From CAIVAT01 sp964473485 (GTDB taxonomy: Bacteria; Bacteroidota; Bacteroidia; Bacteroidales; FEN-979), in NCBI GenBank assembly GCA_964473485.1, contig CAYYPH010000012.1, forward strand, positions 46,995-110,994: 64,000 nucleotides of DNA, read 5' to 3'. Below are positions 24,656 to 34,759 of the stretch, piece by piece; position 1 is the stretch's first letter; each line of letters opens with the position of its first letter. The translations under genes were made by a program, and so were the position numbers. Below the pieces are notes generated by a model, which did no database searches, was not told where the DNA came from, and saw only the letters and a program-made list of their open reading frames with translations.

Positions 24656-25564
24656 TTATTTGATAACAGGGATGAGGTTGAACCTGACATCGGGGAAATG
24701 CCGCGCAAGGCTGCTTTTCATAACATCCTGCAATCCGGCGATCTCTGCCAGGCTTCTGTTCTTTGAAAAGACCAGCTCGATCTCGATGATCTTCTGCCGG
24801 CCACTGGTCCTGGAATATATGTACCCAAGCTCTTCATACCGGTCGAATTGCTCCGACAGGATCTTCAGGATGACCAGTTGATCGGCTTCTTTCAACGGCA
24901 GGTCGATCAGGGCTTCAAAGTTTTCCTTCATGACTTTCAGCGAATTGACGATCCAATAGGTGGCGAAGAAGACCGAAAGCACAATGTCGATGATCCTGGC
25001 CAGATGGACCCTGTCGGAATGCTGGAACCAGAGCGCGATCAGAAGGGAAACTGCTGAAACGGTGGTTTCAATCAGGCAGATCGTGTAGTATATATTGTAG
25101 GCTCTCAGGATCGGCGAGTAGGCGTCATGCCGCTTCATGATCGAATTGGCCCACCATTTCAGCAATACCAGGCGAAGATTGATGTATAGAAAAGCGATTT
25201 GTGTATACCCGAAACTGATTTCCGGCGGGGCCTGGACTGTATTTCTCCAGATTGAATAAATGACGATGGCCGCGCCAGGCAGACTGAGCGCCGCCTGAAA
25301 AAAACTGATGAAATTTTCCAATCTTCCGGTTCCGTAAGGAAATTTATACGTATTGTCTTTGATAGATAAACTCAGTGCCACGATCGCAAAAAAATAAACG
25401 ATCAGCGATAATGAGTTTTGCAGCATGAAGGTAAAAATGGTGAGCGATTTTGAGAGATAGGCGATATAAAGGCACAGAAGGGTTTCCAGCAGCAGCGTCC
25501 AGAAACCGGCAATGAAGAAACGCCTGATCTCTTTCCTGGTTCGTAAAATTTCGTCGGTCAGCAT
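24656..25564 (-). CDS. CDF-fold transporter lacking canonical metal ligands
   Basis: 302 residues with six membrane segments and a C-terminal ferredoxin-like cytoplasmic domain (VILKILSEQFDRYEELG ... IEIELVFSKNRSL), the cation diffusion facilitator layout. KFPYGTGRLENF matches the loop after helix 2. The residues that bind metal in YiiP are replaced: the helix 2 Asp pair by N50 and L54, and the helix 5 His/Asp by Y159 and C163 (my own alignment by eye). It may therefore carry another ion, or act as a non-transporting homologue. No clear operon partner; a decayed ATPase gene lies upstream on the same strand. Confidence 0.82.
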   Translation of the reverse strand: MLTDEILRTRKEIRRFFIAGFWTLLLETLLCLYIAYLSKSLTIFTFMLQNSLSLIVYFFAIVALSLSIKDNTYKFPYGTGRLENFISFFQAALSLPGAAIVIYSIWRNTVQAPPEISFGYTQIAFLYINLRLVLLKWWANSIMKRHDAYSPILRAYNIYYTICLIETTVSAVSLLIALWFQHSDRVHLARIIDIVLSVFFATYWIVNSLKVMKENFEALIDLPLKEADQLVILKILSEQFDRYEELGYIYSRTSGRQKIIEIELVFSKNRSLAEIAGLQDVMKSSLARHFPDVRFNLIPVIK

Positions 25565-25726
25565 GGTTATCTCTTTATTTCTTTTGATAATAGGAGTTAT
25601 TCACCTCAGAAGACGCCAATAGAGGCAAGCGAAATTACATTAATACCGTCATTCCGGGTATAACTTATTCCGGTTCATGTAATAATGTTGAGCGATTCAA
25701 ATAAAAAGCCCATAAAATTCAAATTA
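25565..25726. other. Non-coding gap upstream of the CDF-like gene
   Basis: About 160 AT-rich bases between the CDF-like gene and the ATPase remnant. No gene, hairpin or consensus promoter is evident. Confidence 0.5.
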
Positions 25727-26050
25727 TCAGACAGCGAGTTTTCGTCTAATCACAAGGCAGCAAACGCCAGGAAAACATCGGTAAAAAGACGTTTTGGCGC
25801 TTTTCGCAATGCGGAAGATTACGGGATGCGGTTGGCCCAGGTGTATTGTTGCTGATTCGGTTTTCCCGCAGGCTTTTGGGCCCCTGATCAGCACTGCACC
25901 CGAAGCATTGAGTTTACGCTGTAACTCCTTATCTGATTTACGTTGCTTCCATGGAGAGGGCTGCTTAAAGTACTTGCAATTAAATGAGAAATAAACCGAA
26001 AAAGGTAATCCCGAATTTCCCTTCTTCAGAAAATAACTCATTCTACCCAT
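25727..26050 (-). pseudogene. AAA_14/DUF4143-type ATPase, P-loop remnant
   Basis: The frame contains SDKELQRKLNASGAVLIRGP followed by KACGKTESA (about 25841-25936), the start of the ATPases in which LxASGAVLIxGPKxCGKT is the Walker A block. Intact proteins are about 400 residues; here the domain dissolves within 30 residues after the P-loop. The upstream part has no convincing start (the first Met is far upstream in unrelated sequence). It is a decayed accessory gene next to a secreted propeller gene, like the toxin remnants at 11-16 kb. Confidence 0.6.
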
Positions 26051-26107
26051 TCAATCATTATCATCGGCAGTTAAATAACTAAAGGCATATTAGTTAGTTA
26101 CGATGGC

Positions 26108-26115
26108 TACTTTTG
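26108..26115 (+). promoter_or_regulatory. -7 element TACTTTTG
   Basis: A perfect TAnnTTTG box, 37 bases before the ATG at 26152, fits a Bacteroidota promoter with a leader of about 30 bases. Confidence 0.5.
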
Positions 26116-26151
26116 TTTACAGCGTTTAACTGTTTTGTAACAAATAATCCT

Positions 26152-28284
26152 ATGCTGCCAATGATTGGAATGCGCAGCTTGCGAACAACTGTCATCATTT
26201 TTTCCCTGCATTACTTCTATCTGGGAGGATTCGCCCAATGGCAACAGATGAATGGCCCTGACGGCGGAACAGTCACATGCATCACCTCCGGCGGCAATGA
26301 CATTTATGCCGGGACAGGTGGCGCCGGTATTTTCCGGTCAGTAAACAGCGGCAACAGCTGGAACTCCTGCAACAATGGTATCACATCCATGGATGTCTAT
26401 TCAATGACCTCCGATGCCAGCACAGCATTCGCCGGAACAAATGGATATATCGAATATGGGTTGAATGCCCTGTTCAGGACAACCGATGGCGGCGATAACT
26501 GGGAGGCTCTGAGCAACGGGCTTTCCGGACAAATTGTTTATTCACTTCTGATTAATGGTTCGAATGTTTTTGCCGGCATCTATCCAACCGGAGTATTTCG
26601 CTCAACCGACAACGGGTCCAACTGGATTGCCGCCAACAACGGGCTCTCCACCGGACAGTTCTTTTATTCGCTTGCCGCTTTGGGGAGTGACATTTTTGTT
26701 GCAACAGACATGGGTGTTTTCCGTTCATCGGACAACGGCAACAACTGGACACCTGCCAACACAGGGCTGCCCAATGAAGCCGCTGTCCTTGAATCAAATG
26801 GAACTGATTTGTTTGCCGGAACATTTGGGTATGGGGTCTACCGCACAAGTAACGGAGGTGTCAGCTGGTCCGCGGCAAATAACGGTATAACAAATAATGA
26901 TGTGCATACCTTTGCTTCTCAGGGATCGCTCCTGTATGCCGGCACAAAAGGAGGGGGTGTTTTTCGTTCGGCTGACAATGGAGAGAACTGGACTCCTGTT
27001 AATAATGGATTGACGACACTGTACATCAACTATCTGGAGTTTGACGGATATAATCTCTACGCCGGAACTGACCAGGGCATATTCCGGTCAAACGATCAGG
27101 GGGCCAACTGGACCCCTGTCAATACAGGAATACTGAATCGAACCATCAATGCCTTCATTGAATCCGGGTTAAATATCTTTGCCGGGCTTGATTCCGGCGG
27201 AATGTACCGTTCCTCCGATAATGGCCTTAACTGGTCAGTAGTAAACAATGGCATTCCCAACGATGCTACTATCACCTCCTTTGCTTCTGTTGGCGCATAC
27301 CTGTTTGCCGGTTCAACAGGAATGGGCATTTACCGGTCTGATGACCATGGTGAACATTGGTACAATACCGGTTCTTCCAACCTTTATAATATTGCCGCCC
27401 TTGCTGTAATCGGCCAGGAACTCTATGCTGCTACCATCAATTCGGGTATTTTCCGATCAACGGATTACGGTGTTACGTGGCAGGAAAAAAACTGGGGTTT
27501 AGGGCCTGAGGACCAAAGGATGCGCGCCCTTCATGCCTACAAGGATGTTTTGTTTGCCGGCAATCTGTACCTGGGTGTATTCCGTTCAACCGATTTCGGG
27601 GAACATTGGTATGCATGTAATAACGGATTAACCGGTACCTCCGTGCGTTCATTTACATCCAATGATTCGGCCATTTTTGCCGGAACACTGGCCGGCAATT
27701 TAACATACCCGGGCGGTGTTTTCCGGTCGATAGATAATGGCGATCACTGGACAATCACAGGGTTGATGTATCATCATGTCCTTTCACTGGCAACCCAAGG
27801 GCACAACATATTCGCCGGAACCGCGGATGAGGGAATGTGGCTTTCGACCGACAACGGAAATAACTGGACCAATATCAATGATGGTTTTGATGTTATTCCA
27901 TCCGTAAAAGCTCTTTTATTGACAACTGATGATGTTTTTGCAGGAACAGATGGTTTGTCACTATGGCGCCGCCCTTTATCAGAATTAATCATCACAGGTC
28001 TGGATAAGGCATCCCATAAGGATGATCGGTATCTATTACTCCAAAATACACCAAATCCGTTCAGCCGGATAACAACAATCAGGTATTCCTTGCCAAAGGA
28101 TGGTTATGTAAAACTCACCCTATCGGATGTCGCAGGCCGTGAAATTGAAACGCTGGTGAATATTTGTCAGTCAAAGGGAATCCACGAAGTATTTGTGAAC
28201 GCGCAAAATTATCCGGCAGGTACCTGTTTCTACAGATTGGTTACAAGGGATTGTTCCATGACAAAGAAGATGATAATATTTTAA
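26152..28284 (+). CDS. T9SS-tailed double propeller protein (13 repeats)
   Basis: About 710 residues (start ATG 26152, with 26161 and 26170 as alternatives) and a signal peptide ending GGFAQ. Thirteen consecutive repeats of about 45 residues each contain FRSxDNGxNWxxxNNGL (for example FRSADNGENWTPVNNGL). The fourteenth, closing strand ends in SLWRRPLSE, so two seven-bladed propellers are likely. A FlgD-like T9SS tail follows (LQNTPNPFSRITTIRYSL). The protein is a close paralogue of the one at 40751, including rare segments such as IEYGLNALFR and SGQIVYSLLING. It is presumably displayed at the cell surface as a binding scaffold. Confidence 0.9.
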   Translation: MLPMIGMRSLRTTVIIFSLHYFYLGGFAQWQQMNGPDGGTVTCITSGGNDIYAGTGGAGIFRSVNSGNSWNSCNNGITSMDVYSMTSDASTAFAGTNGYIEYGLNALFRTTDGGDNWEALSNGLSGQIVYSLLINGSNVFAGIYPTGVFRSTDNGSNWIAANNGLSTGQFFYSLAALGSDIFVATDMGVFRSSDNGNNWTPANTGLPNEAAVLESNGTDLFAGTFGYGVYRTSNGGVSWSAANNGITNNDVHTFASQGSLLYAGTKGGGVFRSADNGENWTPVNNGLTTLYINYLEFDGYNLYAGTDQGIFRSNDQGANWTPVNTGILNRTINAFIESGLNIFAGLDSGGMYRSSDNGLNWSVVNNGIPNDATITSFASVGAYLFAGSTGMGIYRSDDHGEHWYNTGSSNLYNIAALAVIGQELYAATINSGIFRSTDYGVTWQEKNWGLGPEDQRMRALHAYKDVLFAGNLYLGVFRSTDFGEHWYACNNGLTGTSVRSFTSNDSAIFAGTLAGNLTYPGGVFRSIDNGDHWTITGLMYHHVLSLATQGHNIFAGTADEGMWLSTDNGNNWTNINDGFDVIPSVKALLLTTDDVFAGTDGLSLWRRPLSELIITGLDKASHKDDRYLLLQNTPNPFSRITTIRYSLPKDGYVKLTLSDVAGREIETLVNICQSKGIHEVFVNAQNYPAGTCFYRLVTRDCSMTKKMIIF

Positions 28285-28405
28285 CAGGAAAAATACCCCT
28301 TGGCGAATTATTACCAAATTATAAATTAAGCTGTTTATCATTATGAACAAACTATAAAGCTTATTCATCAACAAATAAATAAACAATAACGAAAACTTTT
28401 CATCA

Positions 28406-31400
28406 ATGAAAAAAACAATCCTGACGTTGAATTTTGCGCTCCTGTTGGCCTGTTTTGCCCATAGTCAGCTCTCCGGGACCTATTATATTCCGTATGTTAA
28501 TGGTGTCCCGTCATTTCAATCGATCCAGGCTGCAGTGAATGACCTGAACACATTCGGAGTTTCTGGCAGCGTTACATTCCTTGTGGAACCCGGTTATGTA
28601 GAATCTGTTACAGCACCCATTCTGCTGACAGCAACCGGAAGTGAAGCAATGCCCATTGTGTTTCAGAAAAATGGAAGTGGTATAAATCCATCCATAACCA
28701 GGACTGATAATGGATCAATAGCCACAAACGTTGTCGATGGCCAGGGTGATGCTGTTATCATTATTCAGGGTTCTGATTATGTTACTTTTGATGGAATTGA
28801 TGTTACGGCAACATGGCCGAATATTGAATATGGCTACTATCTGCGCAAAGTCAGCGGTAATGATGCCTGTAAAAATGTCACGATAAAAAATGCCAGGATT
28901 CAAATGAATAAAAGCAACAGTCCTTATGTGTGCGGGATATTCTCATCAAACAATAATGATTGGACCTCATTTTATACCGTCACGGTTACTGCGCCGGGAG
29001 GCAGGACCGAAAATCTTGTAATCACAGGGAATACGGTTGAAAACGTACACTCTGGTATCAGGATAATAGGCTATAATCACACTTCTTCTCCATATGATCT
29101 TTTAGACTCCAATAATTTTGTCGGACAGTCGGGAGAAGGCAACACCGTTAGAAATTTTGGCGGTGCTTCAACAACTCAAAAGTCTTACGGCATCTATGTT
29201 GCATACCAATCAAGTGCAAATATCAGCTTTAACAACATCGATAATGTGGCCGGAGGTGGTACCCCTTCAAAAAAAGAGCTCGGTGGAATATACGCTGCAG
29301 GAGCAAACGGAGGCAGATATTTTGTGATCAACAACAACCTGATTAAAATGAGTCAGCAATCCAGCGAACGAATCTATTGGATATATACTGCGCAAAACTG
29401 CGATTCAATCAAGATTAACAATAATACATTCCAGGTGGGACAGTTTTCTACCAAAACTGTGGCATCCTACATGATCTATTGCCAGAGTGCAACCCCGTTT
29501 ATTACAGTAAACGGGAACCAGAGCGACCCTTTTCCAAACATGAAGGAAGAATCAGGCGATCTGTACGGGTTTTACTGTGCCCCAAATAACGGACCCACTC
29601 ATGGTGTTGCCACCATTGCGAATAATATCTTCACGGGCATTAAAATGCCTGGTGGTAACTTCTGGGGCATCCATCATGCAGGATCATTAAACCAGCAGGT
29701 TTTCATTCAAAACAATACGATCAGTGGTCTGATAAATAACGGAGGAACCAGTACAACCTATCCCACCAGCATTGGAATTTTACAAGGAAAAGGGGCTGCG
29801 GGATCCGCGATCAGCGGTAACATAATCGAAAACTGGTCGGGAGGAAGCCACTTTATTGGAATCAGTGCCGGTAACCCTGCATCCTCAGGTGTTTCTGTAT
29901 TCAACAACACGATACGCAACCTGATCAGCACACGAACAAATACCGGAGGGAATTGGTTAAATGTTTATGGTATTCTTACTTCGTATGGCAATCCTTGCAA
30001 TATTTTCAAAAATAAAGTGTACAATCTGGAGGCAAATAAAGTAAATGCAAATGTTTATGGAATCATAGTTGGGAATTCATCTACAACCGATGTACATAAT
30101 ATTTACAACAATTTCGTCAGTGACCTGAGAACTCCCAAAACGGATGGTTATCAACCTCCTCCACTCGTCGGGATATATGTTCAATATGGAACAACCGTCA
30201 ATGTATTTTACAATACGGTTTACCTTAACGCCACCAGCAATGGATTCAGTTTTGGGAGTGCTGCAATTTATGCAGCCGGCATTCCCGGAACAACCCAGGA
30301 TTTCCGTAATAATGTGCTGGTTAATCTTTCAATTCCAAACGGATGGGGAAAAACAGTTGCTTACCAAAGAAACAATGATCTCCTGGACATGTATTCGATG
30401 AATTCGGATGCTAACTGTTTATACGCAGGCCCCGTGGAGGATGCTACACATGCCGTATTCTATGATCAGACCAACGTTTACCATATTGATGCCTTTAAGA
30501 CACGGGTCGGGCCGGTCAGGGATGCTCACTCATTCCGTGAGTTACCCCCATTTGTCAATGGGATTACGGCGCCATTCGACCTCCACATGTTAACCACCGT
30601 CCCCACGCTTTGCGAAAGCGGAGGTCATGCCGTTACTTCACCTTTGGTAATTTCAGACGATATTGACGGCAATCCGCGATCTGCCACACCGGACGTGGGC
30701 GCTGATGAATTCACCGGCATCCGCGGCCTGGAGATTTCCGCTTCGGTGACCCAAAATATATGCAACGGCACCGCGACAGGAGCAATCAACCTCACTGTAA
30801 CAGGGGGCGTTCCGCCGTATGCATTCCTGTGGAGCAATGCCGCCACAACCGAAGATATCTCACTGCTTGCCGCCGGAACATACTCCGTTACTGTTACCGA
30901 TGCCGTTGCCGGCACCATCGTGGGTTCGTGGACGGTTACCGAACCGGGGGCCATTTCGCTCTCCGCCACCACCACCCCGGAATCCTGCCCGGGTGCCTCC
31001 GACGGAAGTATTGACTTAACCGTGAATGGTGGAACGCCGGATTTTACTTTTCTCTGGAGTAACGGCGCCACTACCCAAAATATTTCAGGAGTGCCTGCGG
31101 GAGATTACCAGGCTACCGTCACAGATCAAAACACCTGCGTGACCAACGCCAGCTGGACAATTCCGTTAATATCGCCGGTATGTCAGAATATCACGGTCAG
31201 CGGAACCATTGACACGACAGCATGCTTCAACGCCACCGATACGCTAACCGTGGCAGGAAACGGAAGTACGTTTGTAGTTCAGCCGACCGGCATCGCAACC
31301 TTTATTGCCGGTGCCACCATTTTTTTTCTGCCCGGTACAACTGTTCAGCAAGGTGGCTATATGGTGGGCAAAATAACCTCGGCCGTGGGTCCATTCTGCG

Positions 31401-31711
31401 AAACACCTCCGCCGGCCTTGACCGCAGTTAAAACAGGCAATGATGAGCTACCGCTCACCGCCGAACATTCTTTTTTCACCCTGTATCCAAACCCGACCAA
31501 TAACAGTTTTACACTGACCCTGAAAGACGACCGGGTTTTTTGCGATGTGAAAGTTACCGTGTACAATATGAGCGGCGAGAAAGTTCTCAATGAAAACATG
31601 AATGGGAAAAAGAAACATAAGTTCTCTTTTTCTGGAATGCCTGCTGGACTTTACATCGTAAAGGTACTCGCCGAAGATCATGCAGAAACTCTGAAACTGG
31701 TTAAACTTTAA
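28406..31711 (+). CDS. T9SS-tailed parallel beta-helix protein with SprB repeats
   Basis: 1101 residues with a signal peptide ending CFAHSQ. Residues 60-750 form a right-handed beta-helix with regular Asn-rich turns (ITGNTVENVHSGIRI, ISFNNIDNVAGG, IFKNKVYNLEANK), similar to pectate-lyase-fold domains, without a recognisable catalytic site. Two SprB-type repeats follow (VTGGVPPYAFLWSNAATTED, VNGGTPDFTFLWSNGATTQN). Next are the pre-tail module (FIAGATIFFLPGTTVQQGGY) and a T9SS tail (FTLYPNPTNNSFTLTL). SprB repeats are known from Flavobacterium gliding adhesin, so a surface adhesin is likely. Confidence 0.9.
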   Translation: MKKTILTLNFALLLACFAHSQLSGTYYIPYVNGVPSFQSIQAAVNDLNTFGVSGSVTFLVEPGYVESVTAPILLTATGSEAMPIVFQKNGSGINPSITRTDNGSIATNVVDGQGDAVIIIQGSDYVTFDGIDVTATWPNIEYGYYLRKVSGNDACKNVTIKNARIQMNKSNSPYVCGIFSSNNNDWTSFYTVTVTAPGGRTENLVITGNTVENVHSGIRIIGYNHTSSPYDLLDSNNFVGQSGEGNTVRNFGGASTTQKSYGIYVAYQSSANISFNNIDNVAGGGTPSKKELGGIYAAGANGGRYFVINNNLIKMSQQSSERIYWIYTAQNCDSIKINNNTFQVGQFSTKTVASYMIYCQSATPFITVNGNQSDPFPNMKEESGDLYGFYCAPNNGPTHGVATIANNIFTGIKMPGGNFWGIHHAGSLNQQVFIQNNTISGLINNGGTSTTYPTSIGILQGKGAAGSAISGNIIENWSGGSHFIGISAGNPASSGVSVFNNTIRNLISTRTNTGGNWLNVYGILTSYGNPCNIFKNKVYNLEANKVNANVYGIIVGNSSTTDVHNIYNNFVSDLRTPKTDGYQPPPLVGIYVQYGTTVNVFYNTVYLNATSNGFSFGSAAIYAAGIPGTTQDFRNNVLVNLSIPNGWGKTVAYQRNNDLLDMYSMNSDANCLYAGPVEDATHAVFYDQTNVYHIDAFKTRVGPVRDAHSFRELPPFVNGITAPFDLHMLTTVPTLCESGGHAVTSPLVISDDIDGNPRSATPDVGADEFTGIRGLEISASVTQNICNGTATGAINLTVTGGVPPYAFLWSNAATTEDISLLAAGTYSVTVTDAVAGTIVGSWTVTEPGAISLSATTTPESCPGASDGSIDLTVNGGTPDFTFLWSNGATTQNISGVPAGDYQATVTDQNTCVTNASWTIPLISPVCQNITVSGTIDTTACFNATDTLTVAGNGSTFVVQPTGIATFIAGATIFFLPGTTVQQGGYMVGKITSAVGPFCETPPPALTAVKTGNDELPLTAEHSFFTLYPNPTNNSFTLTLKDDRVFCDVKVTVYNMSGEKVLNENMNGKKKHKFSFSGMPAGLYIVKVLAEDHAETLKLVKL

Positions 31712-31738
31712 TTCATACGCAGTCCCGGCGGTTTCTCA

Positions 31739-31769
31739 TTTACGAAGCCGTTGGGATATTTTATCTTTG
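31739..31769 (+). promoter_or_regulatory. Promoter of the LytS/LytTR operon
   Basis: TTTA (31739-31742) and TATCTTTG (31762-31769) are separated by 19 bases; the -7 box is a perfect TAnnTTTG. The ATG follows 29 bases later. Confidence 0.5.
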
Positions 31770-31798
31770 TTGATTGACATTGAACAACACCGGTTGCC

Positions 31799-33715
31799 AT
31801 GAGGATCTTCTTTATACTCGCTTTCTGTCTGCATTTCAACCAGATTGTATACTGCCAGAAAAACAATATCAAAGTCATTGACAGTCTTTCCTTATATCAT
31901 GATACCTACAAGACAAATCCTAAAATGGGATTGAAGATCATTGACTCGATCTATCGGGTTGTTTTAAAAATAAACAATGATACGGTTCTTGCGAAATCAA
32001 CCTATAGCAAAGGTGTTGCCTTTTTTTATCTGGGGAGCTACGACTCTTCCCTTTTCTACTGGAATAAGGCTGTTGAGTTGTTTACGCATCAGGGCAATGA
32101 AACGCGGGTAGGGGATTGCCTGCAAAATATCGGCCAGATCTGTGAACTCAATGGTAATTATATCACGGCCAATGAAAACTACCAGAAATCACTCAAAATC
32201 TTTGAAAAGCTGAATCTTCATGACCGTACTGCAAATACATTGAATATTATCGGTTCCCTGAATAATCTTCTTGAGAATTTTCATATTGCTGAAAGCTATT
32301 ACATCAAGGCGCTGAATATATATTCAAAATTGATCCTGCAAAAGCCCGACAACAAATACGTCCAACTGGGATATGGCGTGACCCACAACAACCTGGGCAT
32401 GATAAAAACCAGGAATCATGATTATTCCGGTGCAATATCCTTTTATGAAAAAGCAGAAAAATCATTCAGGGAAATTCCGGACACTTTTTATCTTGCCTTC
32501 GTCCTGCATAACCTTGGCGCTGTTAATTCAGAAACCGGGAACTTTGAACAATCGGAAAGATACTTCCATGAGTCAGAAGAATATAATCAATCATTGGAAA
32601 ACGTTCAATTGAAGCTGATGACATTGTCGGCGAAAGGAGAACTGCGGATCCGACAGAAGAGTGCATCCGCCGCACTGGTTCTTTACCAGGAGAGCTTAAA
32701 AATGGCTGCCGGAATCCGAATGACCCGAATTATGCTGAATAATTACAAAGGGATGTCGGATGCCTACAAAATGCTTGGCGATTACCCAAATTCGTTGTTG
32801 TATTTCGAAAAATTCTCAGTACTGAAAGACTCCTTGCTGAGCCAGTCGAAATACAAACAAATCATGGAATTGCAAACCATGTACGAAACGGAAAAAAAAG
32901 AGAAGATCATCGCCCATAAGGATAAGCAACTCAGGCAGCAGATATTCATCTTTGCTGTTGCTTCCATGTTCCTGATCCTGCTCCTGAGTTTGCTGTTTTT
33001 CGTTTTCAGGACGCGTGAAATCCGGAAGAGATACAAACTGGAGAACGCGCTTAACCTGTCCACACAAAGGGCGCTTGTAAGTCAAATGAATCCACATTTT
33101 ATTTTCAATGCCCTGAATTCCATTCAGTTGTATATCCTGAAAAACGACAAGATCTCATCCAATCTTTTTCTCACAAACTTTGCGGATCTGATGCGGAAGG
33201 TATTGGAAAACTCCCGGTTTCATTTCATCAGCCTGTTTGAGGAGGTGGAAGCACTGAAAACCTACCTGGAACTCGAAAAAGCGAGGTTTATTAAAAAATT
33301 CGAATATGAAATGATTGTTCCGGAACACATCTCGATGAATGACTACCTCATTCCAACGATGATTCTCCAGCCCTTTGCAGAGAACTCAATATGGCATGGA
33401 TTCAGCACTCTTGAAAAAGAGGGAAACATCAGGATTGAAATCATGTTGAAACAACCATCAGAATTATTGATCATTATTGAGGACAATGGAATAGGCCGTG
33501 AAAGGGCCGGAGAAATTATGACCAAAAACGGTAAAGAGAGAAAAACCTATGGGACCAAACTGGTTGAAGAGCGTTTCAGACTCTATAATCAGCTCCATAA
33601 AACAAACATTGGTTTTAATTATGTTGATCTATATGACGACCATGGTCATCCAATGGGTACAAGAGTTTTTTTACACTTACAACAAATCCTGAAAAATGAA
33701 AATCGTAATGATTGA
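31799..33715 (+). CDS. TPR-containing LytS-type sensor histidine kinase
   Basis: 638 residues. A signal peptide (ending IVYCQ) is followed by a periplasmic array of TPRs at about 50-340 (GDCLQNIGQICELNGNYITA, VTHNNLGMIKTRNHDYSGAI), then a coiled stretch and one membrane helix at about 385-405. The kinase domain is of the LytS/His_kinase family: SQMNPHFIFNALNSIQLYIL carries the phospho-accepting His. The ATP-binding part has IMILQPFAENSIWHGF and IEDNGIGRERA. It overlaps the LytTR regulator gene by 20 bases, so the two are cotranslated. TPR sensing of a periplasmic protein partner is inferred. Confidence 0.93.
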   Translation: MRIFFILAFCLHFNQIVYCQKNNIKVIDSLSLYHDTYKTNPKMGLKIIDSIYRVVLKINNDTVLAKSTYSKGVAFFYLGSYDSSLFYWNKAVELFTHQGNETRVGDCLQNIGQICELNGNYITANENYQKSLKIFEKLNLHDRTANTLNIIGSLNNLLENFHIAESYYIKALNIYSKLILQKPDNKYVQLGYGVTHNNLGMIKTRNHDYSGAISFYEKAEKSFREIPDTFYLAFVLHNLGAVNSETGNFEQSERYFHESEEYNQSLENVQLKLMTLSAKGELRIRQKSASAALVLYQESLKMAAGIRMTRIMLNNYKGMSDAYKMLGDYPNSLLYFEKFSVLKDSLLSQSKYKQIMELQTMYETEKKEKIIAHKDKQLRQQIFIFAVASMFLILLLSLLFFVFRTREIRKRYKLENALNLSTQRALVSQMNPHFIFNALNSIQLYILKNDKISSNLFLTNFADLMRKVLENSRFHFISLFEEVEALKTYLELEKARFIKKFEYEMIVPEHISMNDYLIPTMILQPFAENSIWHGFSTLEKEGNIRIEIMLKQPSELLIIIEDNGIGRERAGEIMTKNGKERKTYGTKLVEERFRLYNQLHKTNIGFNYVDLYDDHGHPMGTRVFLHLQQILKNENRND

Positions 33716-34439
33716 TGATGAACCGGTAGCAAATGAGTCACTGGAGCTGATCATTCAGGAATATCTGCCGGATCTTGAAATTATCGGGAAGGCTAGTTCG
33801 GCGCATGAGGCCAGAAAAATCATTTCGGAAAACAAACCGGATCTGGTCTTTCTGGACATCGAGATGCCGGGAGAGGATGGATTTGATTTCCTGAAAAGTT
33901 TACCAGCCATTGATTTTAACCTGATCTTTATCACTGCCTATAACCAGTATGCCATTCAAGCCTTCAAATTCAGTGCAGTTGATTATCTGCTGAAACCGGT
34001 GAAAATACCTGAATTAATTAACGCGGTCAACCGGGTCAGGGAAATCACTCAGCAAAAACAGCTGCCCGATTACAGGCTGCTTCTTGAGAACATCCAGTTA
34101 TCCAGACCCGTGAAAATTGCCTTAAACACATCCGAAAGCAGGGAATATGTTAATATTGGAGATATTGTCCACATTGAGGGCGATATCAACTATTCTAAGT
34201 TTTACCTGATCGATAAAAGGGTGATCATGGTCTCTAAAACATTGAAAATTTTTGAGGATATGCTTGTGGGGCATGGTTTTTACCGCACCCACAAATCGAG
34301 CCTGGTGAACCTGAAGCATGTGAAACGCATCCTGACCCGCGACGGACTGAGTGTTGAGATGTCCGACGGCTCCCATGCGCTGCTCTCACGCCACACCAAA
34401 GAGGAGTTCATACAGATCATGGATGGGTTTTCGAAGTAG
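33696..34439 (+). CDS. LytTR-family response regulator
   Basis: 247 residues. The receiver domain (1-120) has the acidic pair in MIDDEP, phospho-Asp in LVFLDIEMPG, and Lys in LLKPVK. The C-terminal LytTR DNA-binding domain (about 135-245) includes INYSKFYLIDKRVIMVSKTL, HGFYRTHKSSLVNLKHVKRI and DGSHALLSRHTKEEF. It is the partner of the overlapping kinase. Five T9SS-secreted protein genes follow in the same direction, beginning 320 bases downstream, and they are the obvious candidate targets. Confidence 0.94.
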   Translation: MKIVMIDDEPVANESLELIIQEYLPDLEIIGKASSAHEARKIISENKPDLVFLDIEMPGEDGFDFLKSLPAIDFNLIFITAYNQYAIQAFKFSAVDYLLKPVKIPELINAVNRVREITQQKQLPDYRLLLENIQLSRPVKIALNTSESREYVNIGDIVHIEGDINYSKFYLIDKRVIMVSKTLKIFEDMLVGHGFYRTHKSSLVNLKHVKRILTRDGLSVEMSDGSHALLSRHTKEEFIQIMDGFSK

Positions 34440-34759
34440 ACTTCCGGCGAAAGTAAACCGCACCTCTCCTGAAACCAATACCCCGGAAAACTCCTGCACA
34501 GAAAATGAGTTTACGCAAAAGCGAAGTAATATAATGGGTTAATAACTCCTTCCCTCCAATCAATCATCCATCCCCGCAATACAATAACTCACCATTTCTT
34601 TAGTGAGTCATCTGTCTATTTTTGTTAGTAGATGAAGCTCCTCTGCTCCCGTTCCTAAGGAATTTCAGCTTTATGACATAGGCTATTGGAGTTTTTGTGA
34701 AAATCCCCGGGGCAGTTTGTCTCCGTGGATTGTAATTAAAGAAAAGTATCGTTCAGCTT
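34440..34759 (+). promoter_or_regulatory. 320-base regulatory gap before the secretome operon
   Basis: No gene is seen. TATTTTTG at 34617-34624 is a perfect -7 box; TTTC at 34595-34598 is a poor -33 at the right spacing. A start near 34631 would leave a 130-base leader. The gap is a plausible site for LytTR binding, but I could not pick out a paired direct repeat of the LytTR type. Confidence 0.4.

Noticed and set aside
26152..28284. Direct repeats in the propeller genes as a CRISPR array
   Set aside because: The repeated units are about 135 bases, diverged, and encode protein blades in one continuous frame; no short identical repeats with unique spacers are present.
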